Shown piece by piece: positions 42,150 to 51,591 of a stretch of 64,000 nt of DNA. Position 1 is the stretch's first letter; every line of letters starts with the position of its first letter. Origin of the DNA: CAYPEL01 sp036479985 (GTDB lineage: Bacteria; Pseudomonadota; Gammaproteobacteria; DSM-19610); NCBI GenBank assembly GCA_965224815.1, contig CBDDAF010000003.1:2790001-2854000 (forward strand), given 5' to 3'. The position numbers were made by a program, and so were the translations under genes. A model generated the notes under the pieces. It was not told where the DNA came from and did no database searches. It saw only the letters and a list, made by a program, of their open reading frames with translations.

Positions 42150-42248
42150 TTATTTCTCGCAAAGGCGCAGAGCACGCAAAGTATTATATGGTTGTTTTAA
42201 TAACATTTATTAACTTGCTCAGCGTGCTTTGCGCCTTTGCGAGAGTAA
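42150..42248. repeat. Palindromic repeat family B, copy 3
   Basis: The left arm TTTCTCGCAAAGGCGCAGAG (near 42153) and the right arm GCTTTGCGCCTTTGCGAGAG (near 42226) form an inverted repeat with an AT-rich spacer, without an insert. It lies between the VWA gene and adk. Three family B copies occur within about 4.2 kb. Confidence 0.85.
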
Positions 42249-42439
42249 TACAGATGTAAATTGACAGGCTAAATCAACATTATTAATAAAAGTTCAGACT
42301 TGCCCATAAATCATTCGCATTCCCCTATTATGGAAGCTTGTTTGTGTTGTCGCCGCCTCAAAGGGATAATGCGGCCCACGTCACCGGTCAGAGCGTTCCG
42401 CTCGTTATCCGGTTTTCCGTTTTATGAGGAGAGCAAGCA

Positions 42440-43093
42440 ATGCGCATTATTCTTTTAGGTGGTCCCGGTGCAGGTAAGGGAACGCAGGCAAACTACATCA
42501 AGGATAAATATAATATTCCACAAATTTCGACGGGTGATATGTTACGTGCAGCAGTTAAGGCTGGAACCCCGTTGGGCGTTGAGGCGAAAAAAATCATGGA
42601 TGCCGGCGGCCTGGTATCGGACGAAATCATTCTCGGTCTGGTTAAAGAGCGGATTCAAGAAGCCGATTGTGCCAATGGCTTCCTGTTTGACGGTTTTCCA
42701 CGCACGTTGCCACAGGCGGATGCACTGAAAAGTCAGGGTGTGCCTATAGATGCAGTCGTCGAGATTGATGTGGACGATGATGAAATTATTAAGCGCATGG
42801 GTGGACGCCGTGTGCATATGGCTTCTGGCCGTACTTACCATATTGTGTTCAATCCACCGAAAGTAGAAGGCAAGGATGACGAAACGGGGGAAGAGCTGAT
42901 TCAGCGTGATGATGACCAGGAAGATACGGTACGTAAGCGGCTGACGGTGTACCATGATCAAACTGAGCCGCTGGTGGATTACTACTCCAAATGGGCTGAC
43001 CAGGGAGGCAAGGGTGCTCCACGTTATATTCGTATTCCAGGTGTCGGAAAAGTGGAAGAAATCCGTGATGCAATCTTTTCTGCATTAGGTTGA
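42440..43093 (+). CDS. adk: Adenylate kinase
   Basis: A 217-residue long-type adenylate kinase that converts ATP and AMP to two ADP. Walker A is GGPGAGKGT (7-15), then QISTGDMLRAAVKAGT, FLFDGFPRTLPQADAL and a long LID (GRRVHMASGRTYHIVFNPPK) without zinc cysteines, as in E. coli. GAGGAGAG gives a strong ribosome binding site. Upstream is a 190-base gap after the family B repeat. A terminator follows the gene, so it is a single transcription unit. Confidence 0.97.
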   Translation: MRIILLGGPGAGKGTQANYIKDKYNIPQISTGDMLRAAVKAGTPLGVEAKKIMDAGGLVSDEIILGLVKERIQEADCANGFLFDGFPRTLPQADALKSQGVPIDAVVEIDVDDDEIIKRMGGRRVHMASGRTYHIVFNPPKVEGKDDETGEELIQRDDDQEDTVRKRLTVYHDQTEPLVDYYSKWADQGGKGAPRYIRIPGVGKVEEIRDAIFSALG

Positions 43094-43110
43094 TTTAAAA
43101 GCAGTTAGAA

Positions 43111-43138
43111 AAAAGCCGGCCTTGCGTCGGTTTTTTTT
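43111..43138 (+). terminator. Intrinsic terminator after adk
   Basis: An A-rich start, a GC hairpin with an imperfect stem (GCCGGC.. / ..CGTCGG region) and a run of eight T residues. It starts 17 bases after the adk stop. Confidence 0.65.
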
Positions 43139-43610
43139 CGTCAAAATATTGTCGATTTGATCGCGCTGTATTCATCAAGTTTGCGACGAAATCGGTGTTT
43201 TTATGCTAAGAATATATTGATTATACGTGTAGGAAATAAGCTATAGTATAGAATAGTAATTAATTCTCAGCTGCTATGTTAAATCTAAATATACTCATAA
43301 CATATTGATATATATATTTATTAATGCAATTCCATAGAATTTTCTCTGATGGCAGAGCTTGGACTGTGTTAATCAGATACGTCATACTAAATACAGGATG
43401 TAAAATAATCATCAGCGGGGCAGCATTTGTCCTTTATGGAGAACAAGAGTAACTTTTGCTGTCATTACATAATAATAATTTGTTAACAAGTAACAAAATT
43501 AACCAAAATAATAAAGTCGTTGCTTATCGGGGGAAGTTCGCCAGTATTCTGGATTTCCTGAGTGTCCTGTTTCTATTCGTCCCGGTGGTAATGACCCGAA
43601 TCGTGGAGTA
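43139..43610. other. AT-rich intergenic region upstream of the diguanylate cyclase
   Basis: About 470 bases without a credible gene or known repeat, markedly AT-rich. It includes runs such as TATATATTTATTAA. I looked for a c-di-GMP riboswitch before the cyclase gene and saw no matching conserved bases. It may hold promoters or a long 5' leader. Confidence 0.4.
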
Positions 43611-45149
43611 ATGCGGGCCATGGTCGCAAAAAAATTTGATGGGGTAGAAGTGGCAGGCGTCAACAAAGTGCTAAGGTTGCTGGACGCTTTACGTCATTCA
43701 CAAACCGGTAATGTCATCTACCGGCAAGTAGAGCGTTTGCTCGATGATATGGCGACGACACAGCTGACGACAGAGCGAGCCTATGTCACTGCCGTCAATC
43801 AGTTACTTAACGCTTATATTAGCCACCTGCACAATGGTTCCCCGTTGCAAATCCAGGTACGTCTTCTGCAAACAAGATTGCTGCCGCCGATGACGGCTGC
43901 TGATATGATTACCTTGCGTGACTATGTTGATTTGTATGCGCGCCAAATCGAAGCATTGCAAACACTGGATGTCGATCTCTTCAAGGATGCAATTAACCCT
44001 TTACTCGAATCTTTTGGCATTATCGATTCGCCAGCTCGCACAGATTCAGAAAGTCGTGCAGATTTTGTCGAGGATGTAGTTGAAGATATACCTTCTAATA
44101 AGACTGAAAAACCTGAACAGATAGTCCATCACTCCCCGGCAGTCGAGCCAGTTGTTGAGATAGATGAATCAACTTGGCCATTTACGAGGGGAGATAAAAA
44201 AATAGATGAAGAGCAGTCTGAAAAAACGGAGAAAAAAGGTAGCGGGACACCGATTAACAGCCAGCAGAAAATAAATAGTCCTGACTGGGAAGACCTTGAG
44301 GCGCAATCAGAGCCTGCTGCATTTTCCCCGGAGTCTCGCCCACTGGGTATAAAGTCCGTGCAAGCCGGTCTTGCAACTCAGGTGCTGGAGACGATTGCCA
44401 GTAATGAAGAGTTTGGCGTGTTGCTGGAAGTAGTGTTGGCTGAATTGCGTCAGTCCGAGGAGCGGAACGATATTGAAGACTTGCGCTGGACGTTGATTCG
44501 TGAGGTCGACAAACTGCTTCAAGCACATAATTTGCTGGCAGAGCAGCTTGATACGACTCATCATTATCTGGAGCAAACGGAATACAACAGCCGTCAGTTA
44601 TCGGATGAATTGAACCGCGCGCGCATGCTCAGCATGACGGATGAATTAACTAACCTGCCTAACCGGCGTGCCTTCCTGCAACGACTGGAAGATGAAGTTG
44701 CACGTGTACAACGTTATGGGTTTCCTCTATCAATGGCGCTTATTGATCTGGATCATTTCAAACAGGTAAATGACAAGTATGGGCACGCTGCCGGTGATGA
44801 AGTGTTAGAAGGGTATTCAAAAAATATTTTATCTATTTTCCGCCATCATGATTTGGTGGCTCGCTACGGTGGTGAAGAGTTTGCTGTTTTGCTGCCGAAC
44901 ACCGATGCGGAAGGTTCAATGCGAGCTCTGAATAAAGTAAGAAACCGTGCCGGTGAGACTTATTGGCAAGTGAATGGTGATAAATTCAAGATGCCGACAT
45001 TTTCTGCTGGTGTTTCTATTTACAAAGCCGGTGAAACAGCGAGCTCATTTATAGAGCGGGCTGACAAGGCGTTGTATCGTGCCAAGCGCACCGGGCGTAA
45101 TCGTGTGGAAATGGATGCGACATACTCGGAAGATTCGGGTAGTAGTTGA
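43611..45149 (+). CDS. GGDEF diguanylate cyclase with long N-terminal region
   Basis: A 512-residue protein. The C-terminal GGDEF domain (about 338-505) has the active site YGGEEF (420-424) and an RxxD inhibitory site (RHHD, 411-414) five residues before it, so it should make c-di-GMP with product inhibition. The N-terminal part has two helical segments separated by a low-complexity acidic linker (about 145-235); a coiled coil (about 310-345) leads into the cyclase. I see no membrane helix and no known sensor domain. The start is uncertain: another ATG lies three codons on. Confidence 0.9.
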   Translation: MRAMVAKKFDGVEVAGVNKVLRLLDALRHSQTGNVIYRQVERLLDDMATTQLTTERAYVTAVNQLLNAYISHLHNGSPLQIQVRLLQTRLLPPMTAADMITLRDYVDLYARQIEALQTLDVDLFKDAINPLLESFGIIDSPARTDSESRADFVEDVVEDIPSNKTEKPEQIVHHSPAVEPVVEIDESTWPFTRGDKKIDEEQSEKTEKKGSGTPINSQQKINSPDWEDLEAQSEPAAFSPESRPLGIKSVQAGLATQVLETIASNEEFGVLLEVVLAELRQSEERNDIEDLRWTLIREVDKLLQAHNLLAEQLDTTHHYLEQTEYNSRQLSDELNRARMLSMTDELTNLPNRRAFLQRLEDEVARVQRYGFPLSMALIDLDHFKQVNDKYGHAAGDEVLEGYSKNILSIFRHHDLVARYGGEEFAVLLPNTDAEGSMRALNKVRNRAGETYWQVNGDKFKMPTFSAGVSIYKAGETASSFIERADKALYRAKRTGRNRVEMDATYSEDSGSS

Positions 45150-45267
45150 TCATTGTGAACAGCGTAAATTCTGTAGGAGCGGCTTCAGCCGCGATGGCCG
45201 GTGACATCGACCTTTGCGGCTGAAGCCGCTCCCACAGAATTTACGCTTATTCTTCAGAGATTCCCTA
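45147..45267. repeat. REP/MITE-like palindromic element, copy 8
   Basis: An extended inverted repeat at 45161-45247 (AGCGTAAATTCTGTAGGAGC and complement) makes this the longest pairing core in the window, with one substitution in the right arm (CCCACAG). The right outer end TTCAGAGATTCCCT matches the family ends. It overlaps the stop codon of the cyclase gene by three bases. Confidence 0.88.
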
Positions 45268-45361
45268 AAGCGGCTACATAAAGACTGTTCCAGTAGTTTT
45301 TTTAACGCGTGTTGAACTGTTACAATGCGCAGCCCGATATTGAATTATTCTGAAGGTGATT

Positions 45362-45733
45362 ATGGCTACTGTTGAAATGACTACTGATAATTTTAGTCAG
45401 CTTATCGAGAACAATGATATTGTGCTGGTTGATTTTTGGGCGTCATGGTGTGGGCCATGCCAGAATTTTGCGCCAGTTTTTGAAGAGGCATCGGAAGAGC
45501 ATGAAGGTATTGTCTTTGCCAAGGTGGATACTGAAGCCCAAAACGAACTGGCTGCTCAGTTTCAGGTGCGCTCAATTCCTACGTTAGCCATTTTTCGTGA
45601 ACAGGTACTGATTTTTTCTCAGGCGGGTGCCTTACCTCCTTCAGCTTTGGATCAAATGATAGAGCAGGCAAAGGGTTTGGATATGGACAAGGTGCGCGCG
45701 GATATTGCTGAGCAACAAAATGATCAAGCCTGA
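45362..45733 (+). CDS. Thioredoxin-like protein
   Basis: A 123-residue protein with a thioredoxin fold: LVDFWASWCGPCQNFAPVFEE (C30, C33), AKVDTEAQNELAAQFQVRSIPTLAIF with the cis-proline, and a short C-terminal tail. I chose the ATG at 45362 because GAAGGTGAT lies just upstream; a GTG two codons earlier is possible. It differs from classical TrxA in the residues after CGPC (QNFAP) and in the tail, so it may be a specialised cytoplasmic reductase. Confidence 0.9.
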   Translation: MATVEMTTDNFSQLIENNDIVLVDFWASWCGPCQNFAPVFEEASEEHEGIVFAKVDTEAQNELAAQFQVRSIPTLAIFREQVLIFSQAGALPPSALDQMIEQAKGLDMDKVRADIAEQQNDQA

Positions 45734-45763
45734 GCAGTCCTTGTTGTTGGTAGTGTAACTATT

Positions 45764-46372
45764 TCAGACGGTTTCGCAGTCATTTGCCAGTAGTTTTTCC
45801 AGCCGGGCCTGATCTGCTTCGTTGTTTATATTTTCAAACTGCAGCGGAGAATCTGAAAAGTCTACGCTAATCGCACCGAGTGATTGCAGCCATGTATTAA
45901 TGGCAATATCGTGATGTTTCAAAGTTTTTTCTGCGCTGTCTATTACAGATCTTTTTACCAGGCAATGCACTGATTGCCAATGATTGTTGCACTCAGCAAC
46001 GCTGGCGTTGGCCTGGCTTTTGTCGAGTGCGTGTAGCATGCGCGCTGCAAAATCCGGTGCCAGTAGTGGTGCATCACAGGGTACGCTGAGCAGATAAGGG
46101 GTTGTGCTGTATTCCAGAGCGGTCAATATACCAGCTAGTGGACCCTGGTAACCTGAATGAGAATCAGCCAGGACGGTTAACCCGAAGTGGTCATATTGGT
46201 TGATATGTCGATTGGCAACAATGATGATTTCACTAACCTGTGGAGTCAGTGCTTCGATAGCATAACTAATTAATTCACGGCCCGCGATCTGAACTAAACC
46301 CTTGTCGGAACCACCCAGACGTGATCCTCTGCCACCGGCAAGAATCACAGCAGTTATTTGTTTTTCAGCCAC
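45764..46372 (-). CDS. mobA: Molybdenum cofactor guanylyltransferase MobA
   Basis: A 202-residue nucleotidyltransferase starting at GTG, with CAGGTGA upstream. The signature ITAVILAGGRGSRLGGSDKGLVQIAGREL is followed by ADSHSGYQGPLAGILTALEY and SVPCDAPLLAPDFA, all typical of MobA. It transfers GMP from GTP to molybdopterin to make the bis-MGD cofactor. It is divergent from xerD, with about 130 bases between. Confidence 0.94.
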   Translation of the reverse strand: MAEKQITAVILAGGRGSRLGGSDKGLVQIAGRELISYAIEALTPQVSEIIIVANRHINQYDHFGLTVLADSHSGYQGPLAGILTALEYSTTPYLLSVPCDAPLLAPDFAARMLHALDKSQANASVAECNNHWQSVHCLVKRSVIDSAEKTLKHHDIAINTWLQSLGAISVDFSDSPLQFENINNEADQARLEKLLANDCETV

Positions 46373-46500
46373 TTATTGTCACCTGTCAGTGAAGTCTCTG
46401 ATGATTTATGTCTTTACTCAAAAAGGCTATCGGCGCGAATTCCGGTCAGCTTTATGATAACTTTGCTGCCTGCGGATAAGAGGATGTTTAGATAGAAAAA

Positions 46501-47406
46501 ATGAGTGCTGCTACGCAACTGGATTTGCCTGTTATTGACCGGTTTCTGGATGCGCTGTGGATGGAGCATGGCCTGAGTCAGAATACCCTGTCGGCTTATC
46601 GACATGATCTAAACGGATTAGCGGATTGGCTGGAATCCAGATCCCTGAATCTGGAAGAAGCTGGTCAGACAGAATTGTTAACATATATTGCAGAACGGCA
46701 CCGGCTAGGGCTGAAGGCACGCAGTAGCGCACGCTTGTTGTCGAGTATGCGACGTTTTTACCGGTATCTGATGCGAGAAGGCAGCCGTGAGACCGACCCT
46801 ACTGTAAAAATAGAATCGCCTAAAATTGGGCGGCCTTTACCTGCCGTGTTAAGTGAAGCAAATGTCGAAGCACTGCTTGCTGCGCCGGATATTAGCGCCC
46901 CGATCGGTTTACGTGACCGTGCTATGATGGAATTGTTGTATGCATCCGGGCTACGTGTGTCGGAATTAACCGAACTTGTATTGGAGCGGGTTAATCTGGT
47001 GCAGGGTGTTGTCAGGGTGCAAGGTAAGGGTAACAAGGAAAGACTGGTGCCCGTCGGCGAAGAAGCCATTGAGTGGTTGCAGCAGTATTTGGAAGATGCC
47101 CGGCCAGTGTTATTATCTGGCAAGCACAGCGAACGGTTGTTTATATCACGCAAGGCGCCAGGGATTACTCGTCAGGCGTTCTGGTACCGAATCAAGCATT
47201 ACGCGCTACAGGCTAATCTGCGTATACAATTGTCGCCGCATACCTTGCGCCATGCTTTTGCAACACATTTGGTCAATCACGGTGCCGATTTGCGTGTTGT
47301 ACAAATGTTGTTAGGTCATAGTGATCTATCAACCACACAGATTTATACGCATGTCGCTAAGGAAAGGCTGAAAAAACTGCATTTAGAGCACCATCCGCGA
47401 GGATGA
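46501..47406 (+). CDS. xerD: Tyrosine recombinase XerD
   Basis: A 301-residue tyrosine recombinase. The N-terminal SAM-like core-binding domain is followed by the catalytic domain with the full set of residues: R152 (ASGLRVSELTEL), K176, H247 and R250 (HTLRHAFATHL), H273 (LLGHSDLSTTQIYTHV) and Y282. The sequence and size, and the dsbC gene directly downstream, which is a common pairing, identify XerD, which resolves chromosome dimers with XerC at dif. It is not a phage integrase; no attachment site is nearby. Confidence 0.95.
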   Translation: MSAATQLDLPVIDRFLDALWMEHGLSQNTLSAYRHDLNGLADWLESRSLNLEEAGQTELLTYIAERHRLGLKARSSARLLSSMRRFYRYLMREGSRETDPTVKIESPKIGRPLPAVLSEANVEALLAAPDISAPIGLRDRAMMELLYASGLRVSELTELVLERVNLVQGVVRVQGKGNKERLVPVGEEAIEWLQQYLEDARPVLLSGKHSERLFISRKAPGITRQAFWYRIKHYALQANLRIQLSPHTLRHAFATHLVNHGADLRVVQMLLGHSDLSTTQIYTHVAKERLKKLHLEHHPRG

Positions 47407-47469
47407 ACGTATCCTGCCGCTAATTGTCCTACCTGCAAATCATTTATCATTTTTTAAGAGAGATCTATT

Positions 47470-48195
47470 GTGAATTCTAAAATTTTCGTTCGTAGTCTGT
47501 TTGTGCTCCTATTCATTTCTGCCAGTGCTTGTGCTGATTCAACGCTGGACAAAGCAGCTATAAAAAAAGTGCTGGGAGGTAGTGTTCCTACCTCTATCGA
47601 AGCATCAAGAATTCCTGGCTTGTACGAAGTTGTGGTTGATGCACACGTTCTGTATATGTCCGGTGATGGCCGGTATGTGGTACAGGGTGAAATGATTGAT
47701 ACAAAGGAAAAGGAAAATTTAACTGAACCCGCCCTTAGACAAGCAAGACAAGATGCTGTTGCGAAAATGGGTGCGGATAAGATGATAGTTTTTACCCCGA
47801 AAGAAAAGAAACATTCTATGACTGTTTTTACAGATATTGATTGTGGATATTGCCGTAAATTACACAGTGAACTTGATCAATATCTGGCCAAGGGTATTGA
47901 AGTTCGTTACATGATGTACCCGCGTGCCGGAAAAGATTCAGACGCCTACAAGAAAGCGGTAGCCGTCTGGTGTTCAGATGACCGACAAGACGCACTGACC
48001 AAATCCAAAAAGGGAACGTCGATTCCGATGAAGACTTGTGCCAACCCGATAGATACGCACATGAAATTAGCGCATAACCTTGGTTTGCAGGGTACACCGT
48101 TAGTGGTGCTGGATGATGGCAGCATACAACCGGGGTATGTACCGCCTGCAGAAGTGGAAAAATATTACAATCAAATTGAATCGGTTTCGAAGTAG
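47470..48195 (+). CDS. dsbC: Thiol:disulfide isomerase DsbC
   Basis: A 241-residue protein starting at GTG, with AGAGAG upstream. A signal peptide (about 1-22) precedes the N-terminal dimerisation domain (about 25-85) and a thioredoxin domain with FTDIDCGYCRKLH (C125, C128), then GTPLVVLDDGS with the cis-proline. A further cysteine pair lies near VWCSDD and KTCANP, as in DsbC. It isomerises wrong disulfides in the periplasm. It is 63 bases after xerD. Confidence 0.95.
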   Translation: MNSKIFVRSLFVLLFISASACADSTLDKAAIKKVLGGSVPTSIEASRIPGLYEVVVDAHVLYMSGDGRYVVQGEMIDTKEKENLTEPALRQARQDAVAKMGADKMIVFTPKEKKHSMTVFTDIDCGYCRKLHSELDQYLAKGIEVRYMMYPRAGKDSDAYKKAVAVWCSDDRQDALTKSKKGTSIPMKTCANPIDTHMKLAHNLGLQGTPLVVLDDGSIQPGYVPPAEVEKYYNQIESVSK

Positions 48196-48201
48196 CGTCG
48201 T

Positions 48202-51200
48202 TCAGAGTTCTACCAACACGCCAGTATGCGTGAATAGCAACCATGTTTTAACCGTTTTATCAGGCCATAAACGTGTGATGCCTTCTTTATATAAAGCCAA
48301 TTGCGGCCGGTAATGATCGCAAAGTTTTTGCTGAGCAGGGGCATCATTAATCCGATGGGTTTTGTAATCGATGATGTGTGCTGCATTATCCTTGATGATC
48401 AGCCGGTCGATGATTCCATACACTGTTTTATTATCCTGACTAAATTCGACCGGCACCTCGTTCCATACCTGGGTACCGGAGTCTGGTTTAAAAACCCATT
48501 CCAATTCAGATTGGTTTATTATTTCTGACAAACTTTTCCACCAAATCATAAGGTCACTTTTCGACACAGCACTTGTGAGTCTTCCGGCGGCATAGGTGCA
48601 GAGTTGTTCGCTGGTTCGTGCAGGCTGCTCAGTAGCAAGTTGTAGCAGTAGGTGAACAGCACGCCCGCGAAGACGGCCGGTATCTGTTGATTCTGGTAAT
48701 GCTGTATTGGCCGCGTGGCTGGGTGCTATCTCTTGAACCTGGTTTGGTACTGTGGCTGGCAGTAACAGTGCAGGATTGATCGCTGGAAGGTCACTATGAA
48801 TTGTTGCAGGCTGTTTGTGGGCAGCAGGTATTTTTCCAGAATCCAGAACCAGAATTTCTTCATCCAGTATATCGTCTTGTCTTAATCCAGAGGCAACTGC
48901 GCTGTACCAGGTGTCGCCTGATGCTTTGTCAACTTTGCAACCGGATATAAATAACATTTGCCGTGCGCGCGTTAATGCAACGTATAACAGATTGGCTGAT
49001 TCACGCATTTCTTCCTGTTTTTCCAGTTCGGCAAGTGCCCGGGTTTTACAGTCCATATTCTTACTACGTAGGAGCATGTGATCTGGCTGCGCTGCTTCTG
49101 CGGGCCAGCGAACCAGTGCGTTATAGCTATTTTTTGAAAGTTGTTGACGTCCTGTATCTGCTAGAAAAACGATCGGTGCTTCCAGACCCTTAGCGGCATG
49201 AATCGTCATAATACGGACGCGTTGTCCGGAGGCTGAATCGGGTTGTGCCTGATCAGGTGCTTCATCATCCAGACTGCGCAACTGGCGCAGGCGTGACAGA
49301 AAGTGTGGCAGGCTCGGATAACGTCCTGCATCGACTTCAAGTGCCAACTCGATAAACCGTACCAGGTTAGCGCGTAGCCGAGGTGTCAAGGTTGCCGGGA
49401 AAGCCGCCTGGTAACGATTAAGGATATCGGCCTGATGATAGATTTGATCCAGTAAATCATGAATTGGAATACGACCTGCCAGTTCTTGCCATTGTGTCAG
49501 CATGCGAAAGGCGTACGACAACGTATGTTGTTCAGGCAGGCTGGCTGCGATCAGGGCAAGCTTATCAATCCATGCACCACGAGGGCCTTTTGCAATCTCA
49601 AGTAAATCCGCATCCGTTGCTGAAAAAATCGGTGATCGCAACACTTGTGCGAGCGCGAGATTATCTTGCGGCGTCATTAATAAATTAAGCAACGCTTCCA
49701 TATCACGGATTTCAAGACTGTCGAGTAGAGTGCCACGATTCATGCTCAGATAGGGTATTTTCTGTTCCCTAAGAGCAGTTTCATAGTCATCCAGGTGAGT
49801 GCGCGAACGTAACAAAATAATAATGTCATTGTAGTTTGCAGTACGTGCCTGATTGCCTGCTTCCAGTACGACAGGTTTCGCTAGAAGTGATTGTATCTGC
49901 TGCGCAATCGCCTGGCCTTCAAGATAATGTGGTCTTTTTTGTTTGACTAGCCTGGGGGTTTGCAATGGATTGCGTAGTGTAAGCTTGGTTGCGGGTTCTA
50001 TCTCTATTGTGGTTTCCAGCAAGGACTCGTGATCTTCAAAGAGTGGCCATAGCTCTACATGGCCCCACAATGAGGTCAAATGAGTTTCATGCTGACTATA
50101 GTCTGGCAATAGTTCACCAAACTCGGTGTCTTCAAATACTTTGTTGATGCAATCGATAATGGCAGGTGCTGAACGCCATGAGCTGTCCAGTTGGAACTGC
50201 TGGGCGTCAAGTTGCAGTTGCATGGTTTGGATTGCCGTTTGCAGCAGTGCAGGATCACCCCGGCGGAAGCGGTATATTGATTGTTTTGCATCGCCAACAA
50301 GAAACAGGCTGCGGTTGCGTTCGTCGCTGCTGGACATCTCATCCAGCAAGGGTTTCAGTAAACGCCACTGGGTAGGGTTGGTGTCCTGGAATTCATCGAT
50401 CAGTAAATGGTCGATTCGCTGGTCAATTTTATATTGTATCCAGTGAGCCTGTTCCGGGTGGCTGAGCAGAGTATAGGCCTTCCATTCAAGATCTGTGAAG
50501 TCAACAAGTCGGCGTTCACGCTTGATGCGTTGATAATGATCGAGTAACTGAGTACCGCAACGATACCAGGCCGTCGAGGTTAACCAGGTATCAAGACGTG
50601 CCTGGAGTTCGTGGCAGTTTTCCAGTTGTTCACAAATCAGTGTATGGAGTTCGAGGAAGCGATTTTCACCTTGTTCGCCCATTTTCTTTTGCAGGGTTTT
50701 GCTTGAGGAGCGGGCCCGGCGGCTACCGGCTTGGGTAAGAAAAACCGGTGTGACAGTTTGCAGGCATTGTGTGTTGGAGGCCGTGCTTTCTAGCGCCTGT
50801 CTGATTAGTTGGCTGTGCGAGCTATTGGTTTTGGTGGCGTGTTTTTCCAACAGCGTTGCAAATTCTTCCAGTGCCAGTTTGTTTTTAGTTGTCCAGAATG
50901 AATCTGCAGGTAATAGGCCTGGTTCAATTTCAAGCCATGTTTTTAGTTTTTCCTCGGCGAAAGTAACAGGTCTAGATTGATGTTGTGTGAAGGCCCACCA
51001 ATCACTGCGGTGAGACAGGAAGTTGTAAAGAGCTTTATGTACGTTAGTTAGTCCACCACATAAATCGAATAACAGATCAAGATCGCTTGCGAGTTGTCCA
51101 TCCGGTTGCTCACTGGCTTGAGCAAACAGTGCATCCCAGGCCTGTTCGTAGAGTAATCCTGTGGTATCGGCAAGTTCAAAACCCGGCGGTAGTCCGGCTT

Positions 51201-51591
51201 CCAGCGGGAAACGTTGCAGTAAATCCTGACAGAAGCCATGAAATGTGGATGTGCGCAGAGGCTGTTCGCTGAGTAACAGGTTTTCATACAGGTTACGTGC
51301 CCGGGCTCGCATGTCATTGTCTGGTTGTTCGCCTAAGGCAATGAGTTGCTTATCTAACTCTGCGTCATTAGCTTGCAGCAATGTTTTGAGTTGTTTCAAC
51401 AACCGCTGCTGCATTTCGCCTGCCGCTTTACGTGTAAAAGTGAGTGCAAGGATACGGCGGGGATCTGCACCGGCGAGTAATAAGCGTGTCAATCGTGCAA
51501 CCAGCATCCAGGTTTTCCCTGTACCCGCAGAGGCCAGTACGCTGGCACTGAGGGCAGGGTTGGCTGCGTTCAATACAGTTTTATTCGGCAT
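48202..51591 (-). CDS. AddA/RecB-like UvrD-family helicase-nuclease
   Basis: A 1129-residue protein. I chose the ATG at 51591 (MPNKTVLNAANPAL), which overlaps the previous stop by 11 bases, over one 22 codons upstream. Helicase motifs: ASAGTGKT, LTFTRKAA, TSTFHGFCQDLLQ, IDEFQDTNPTQWRLL, GDAKQSIYRFRRGD, TIHAAKGLEAPIVF and VALTRAR. The C-terminus has a PD-(D/E)xK nuclease (YGIIDRLII..AHIIDYKTH). With the gene upstream it forms an AddAB-like pair that resects DNA ends for RecA loading. Confidence 0.9.
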   Translation of the reverse strand: MPNKTVLNAANPALSASVLASAGTGKTWMLVARLTRLLLAGADPRRILALTFTRKAAGEMQQRLLKQLKTLLQANDAELDKQLIALGEQPDNDMRARARNLYENLLLSEQPLRTSTFHGFCQDLLQRFPLEAGLPPGFELADTTGLLYEQAWDALFAQASEQPDGQLASDLDLLFDLCGGLTNVHKALYNFLSHRSDWWAFTQHQSRPVTFAEEKLKTWLEIEPGLLPADSFWTTKNKLALEEFATLLEKHATKTNSSHSQLIRQALESTASNTQCLQTVTPVFLTQAGSRRARSSSKTLQKKMGEQGENRFLELHTLICEQLENCHELQARLDTWLTSTAWYRCGTQLLDHYQRIKRERRLVDFTDLEWKAYTLLSHPEQAHWIQYKIDQRIDHLLIDEFQDTNPTQWRLLKPLLDEMSSSDERNRSLFLVGDAKQSIYRFRRGDPALLQTAIQTMQLQLDAQQFQLDSSWRSAPAIIDCINKVFEDTEFGELLPDYSQHETHLTSLWGHVELWPLFEDHESLLETTIEIEPATKLTLRNPLQTPRLVKQKRPHYLEGQAIAQQIQSLLAKPVVLEAGNQARTANYNDIIILLRSRTHLDDYETALREQKIPYLSMNRGTLLDSLEIRDMEALLNLLMTPQDNLALAQVLRSPIFSATDADLLEIAKGPRGAWIDKLALIAASLPEQHTLSYAFRMLTQWQELAGRIPIHDLLDQIYHQADILNRYQAAFPATLTPRLRANLVRFIELALEVDAGRYPSLPHFLSRLRQLRSLDDEAPDQAQPDSASGQRVRIMTIHAAKGLEAPIVFLADTGRQQLSKNSYNALVRWPAEAAQPDHMLLRSKNMDCKTRALAELEKQEEMRESANLLYVALTRARQMLFISGCKVDKASGDTWYSAVASGLRQDDILDEEILVLDSGKIPAAHKQPATIHSDLPAINPALLLPATVPNQVQEIAPSHAANTALPESTDTGRLRGRAVHLLLQLATEQPARTSEQLCTYAAGRLTSAVSKSDLMIWWKSLSEIINQSELEWVFKPDSGTQVWNEVPVEFSQDNKTVYGIIDRLIIKDNAAHIIDYKTHRINDAPAQQKLCDHYRPQLALYKEGITRLWPDKTVKTWLLFTHTGVLVEL

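Noticed and set aside
43139..43610. c-di-GMP riboswitch upstream of the diguanylate cyclase
   Set aside because: I could not find the conserved bases of the known riboswitch classes in this AT-rich leader.
46501..47406. Phage or island integrase
   Set aside because: The sequence and the dsbC neighbour fit housekeeping XerD. There is no tRNA, attachment repeat or phage gene nearby.
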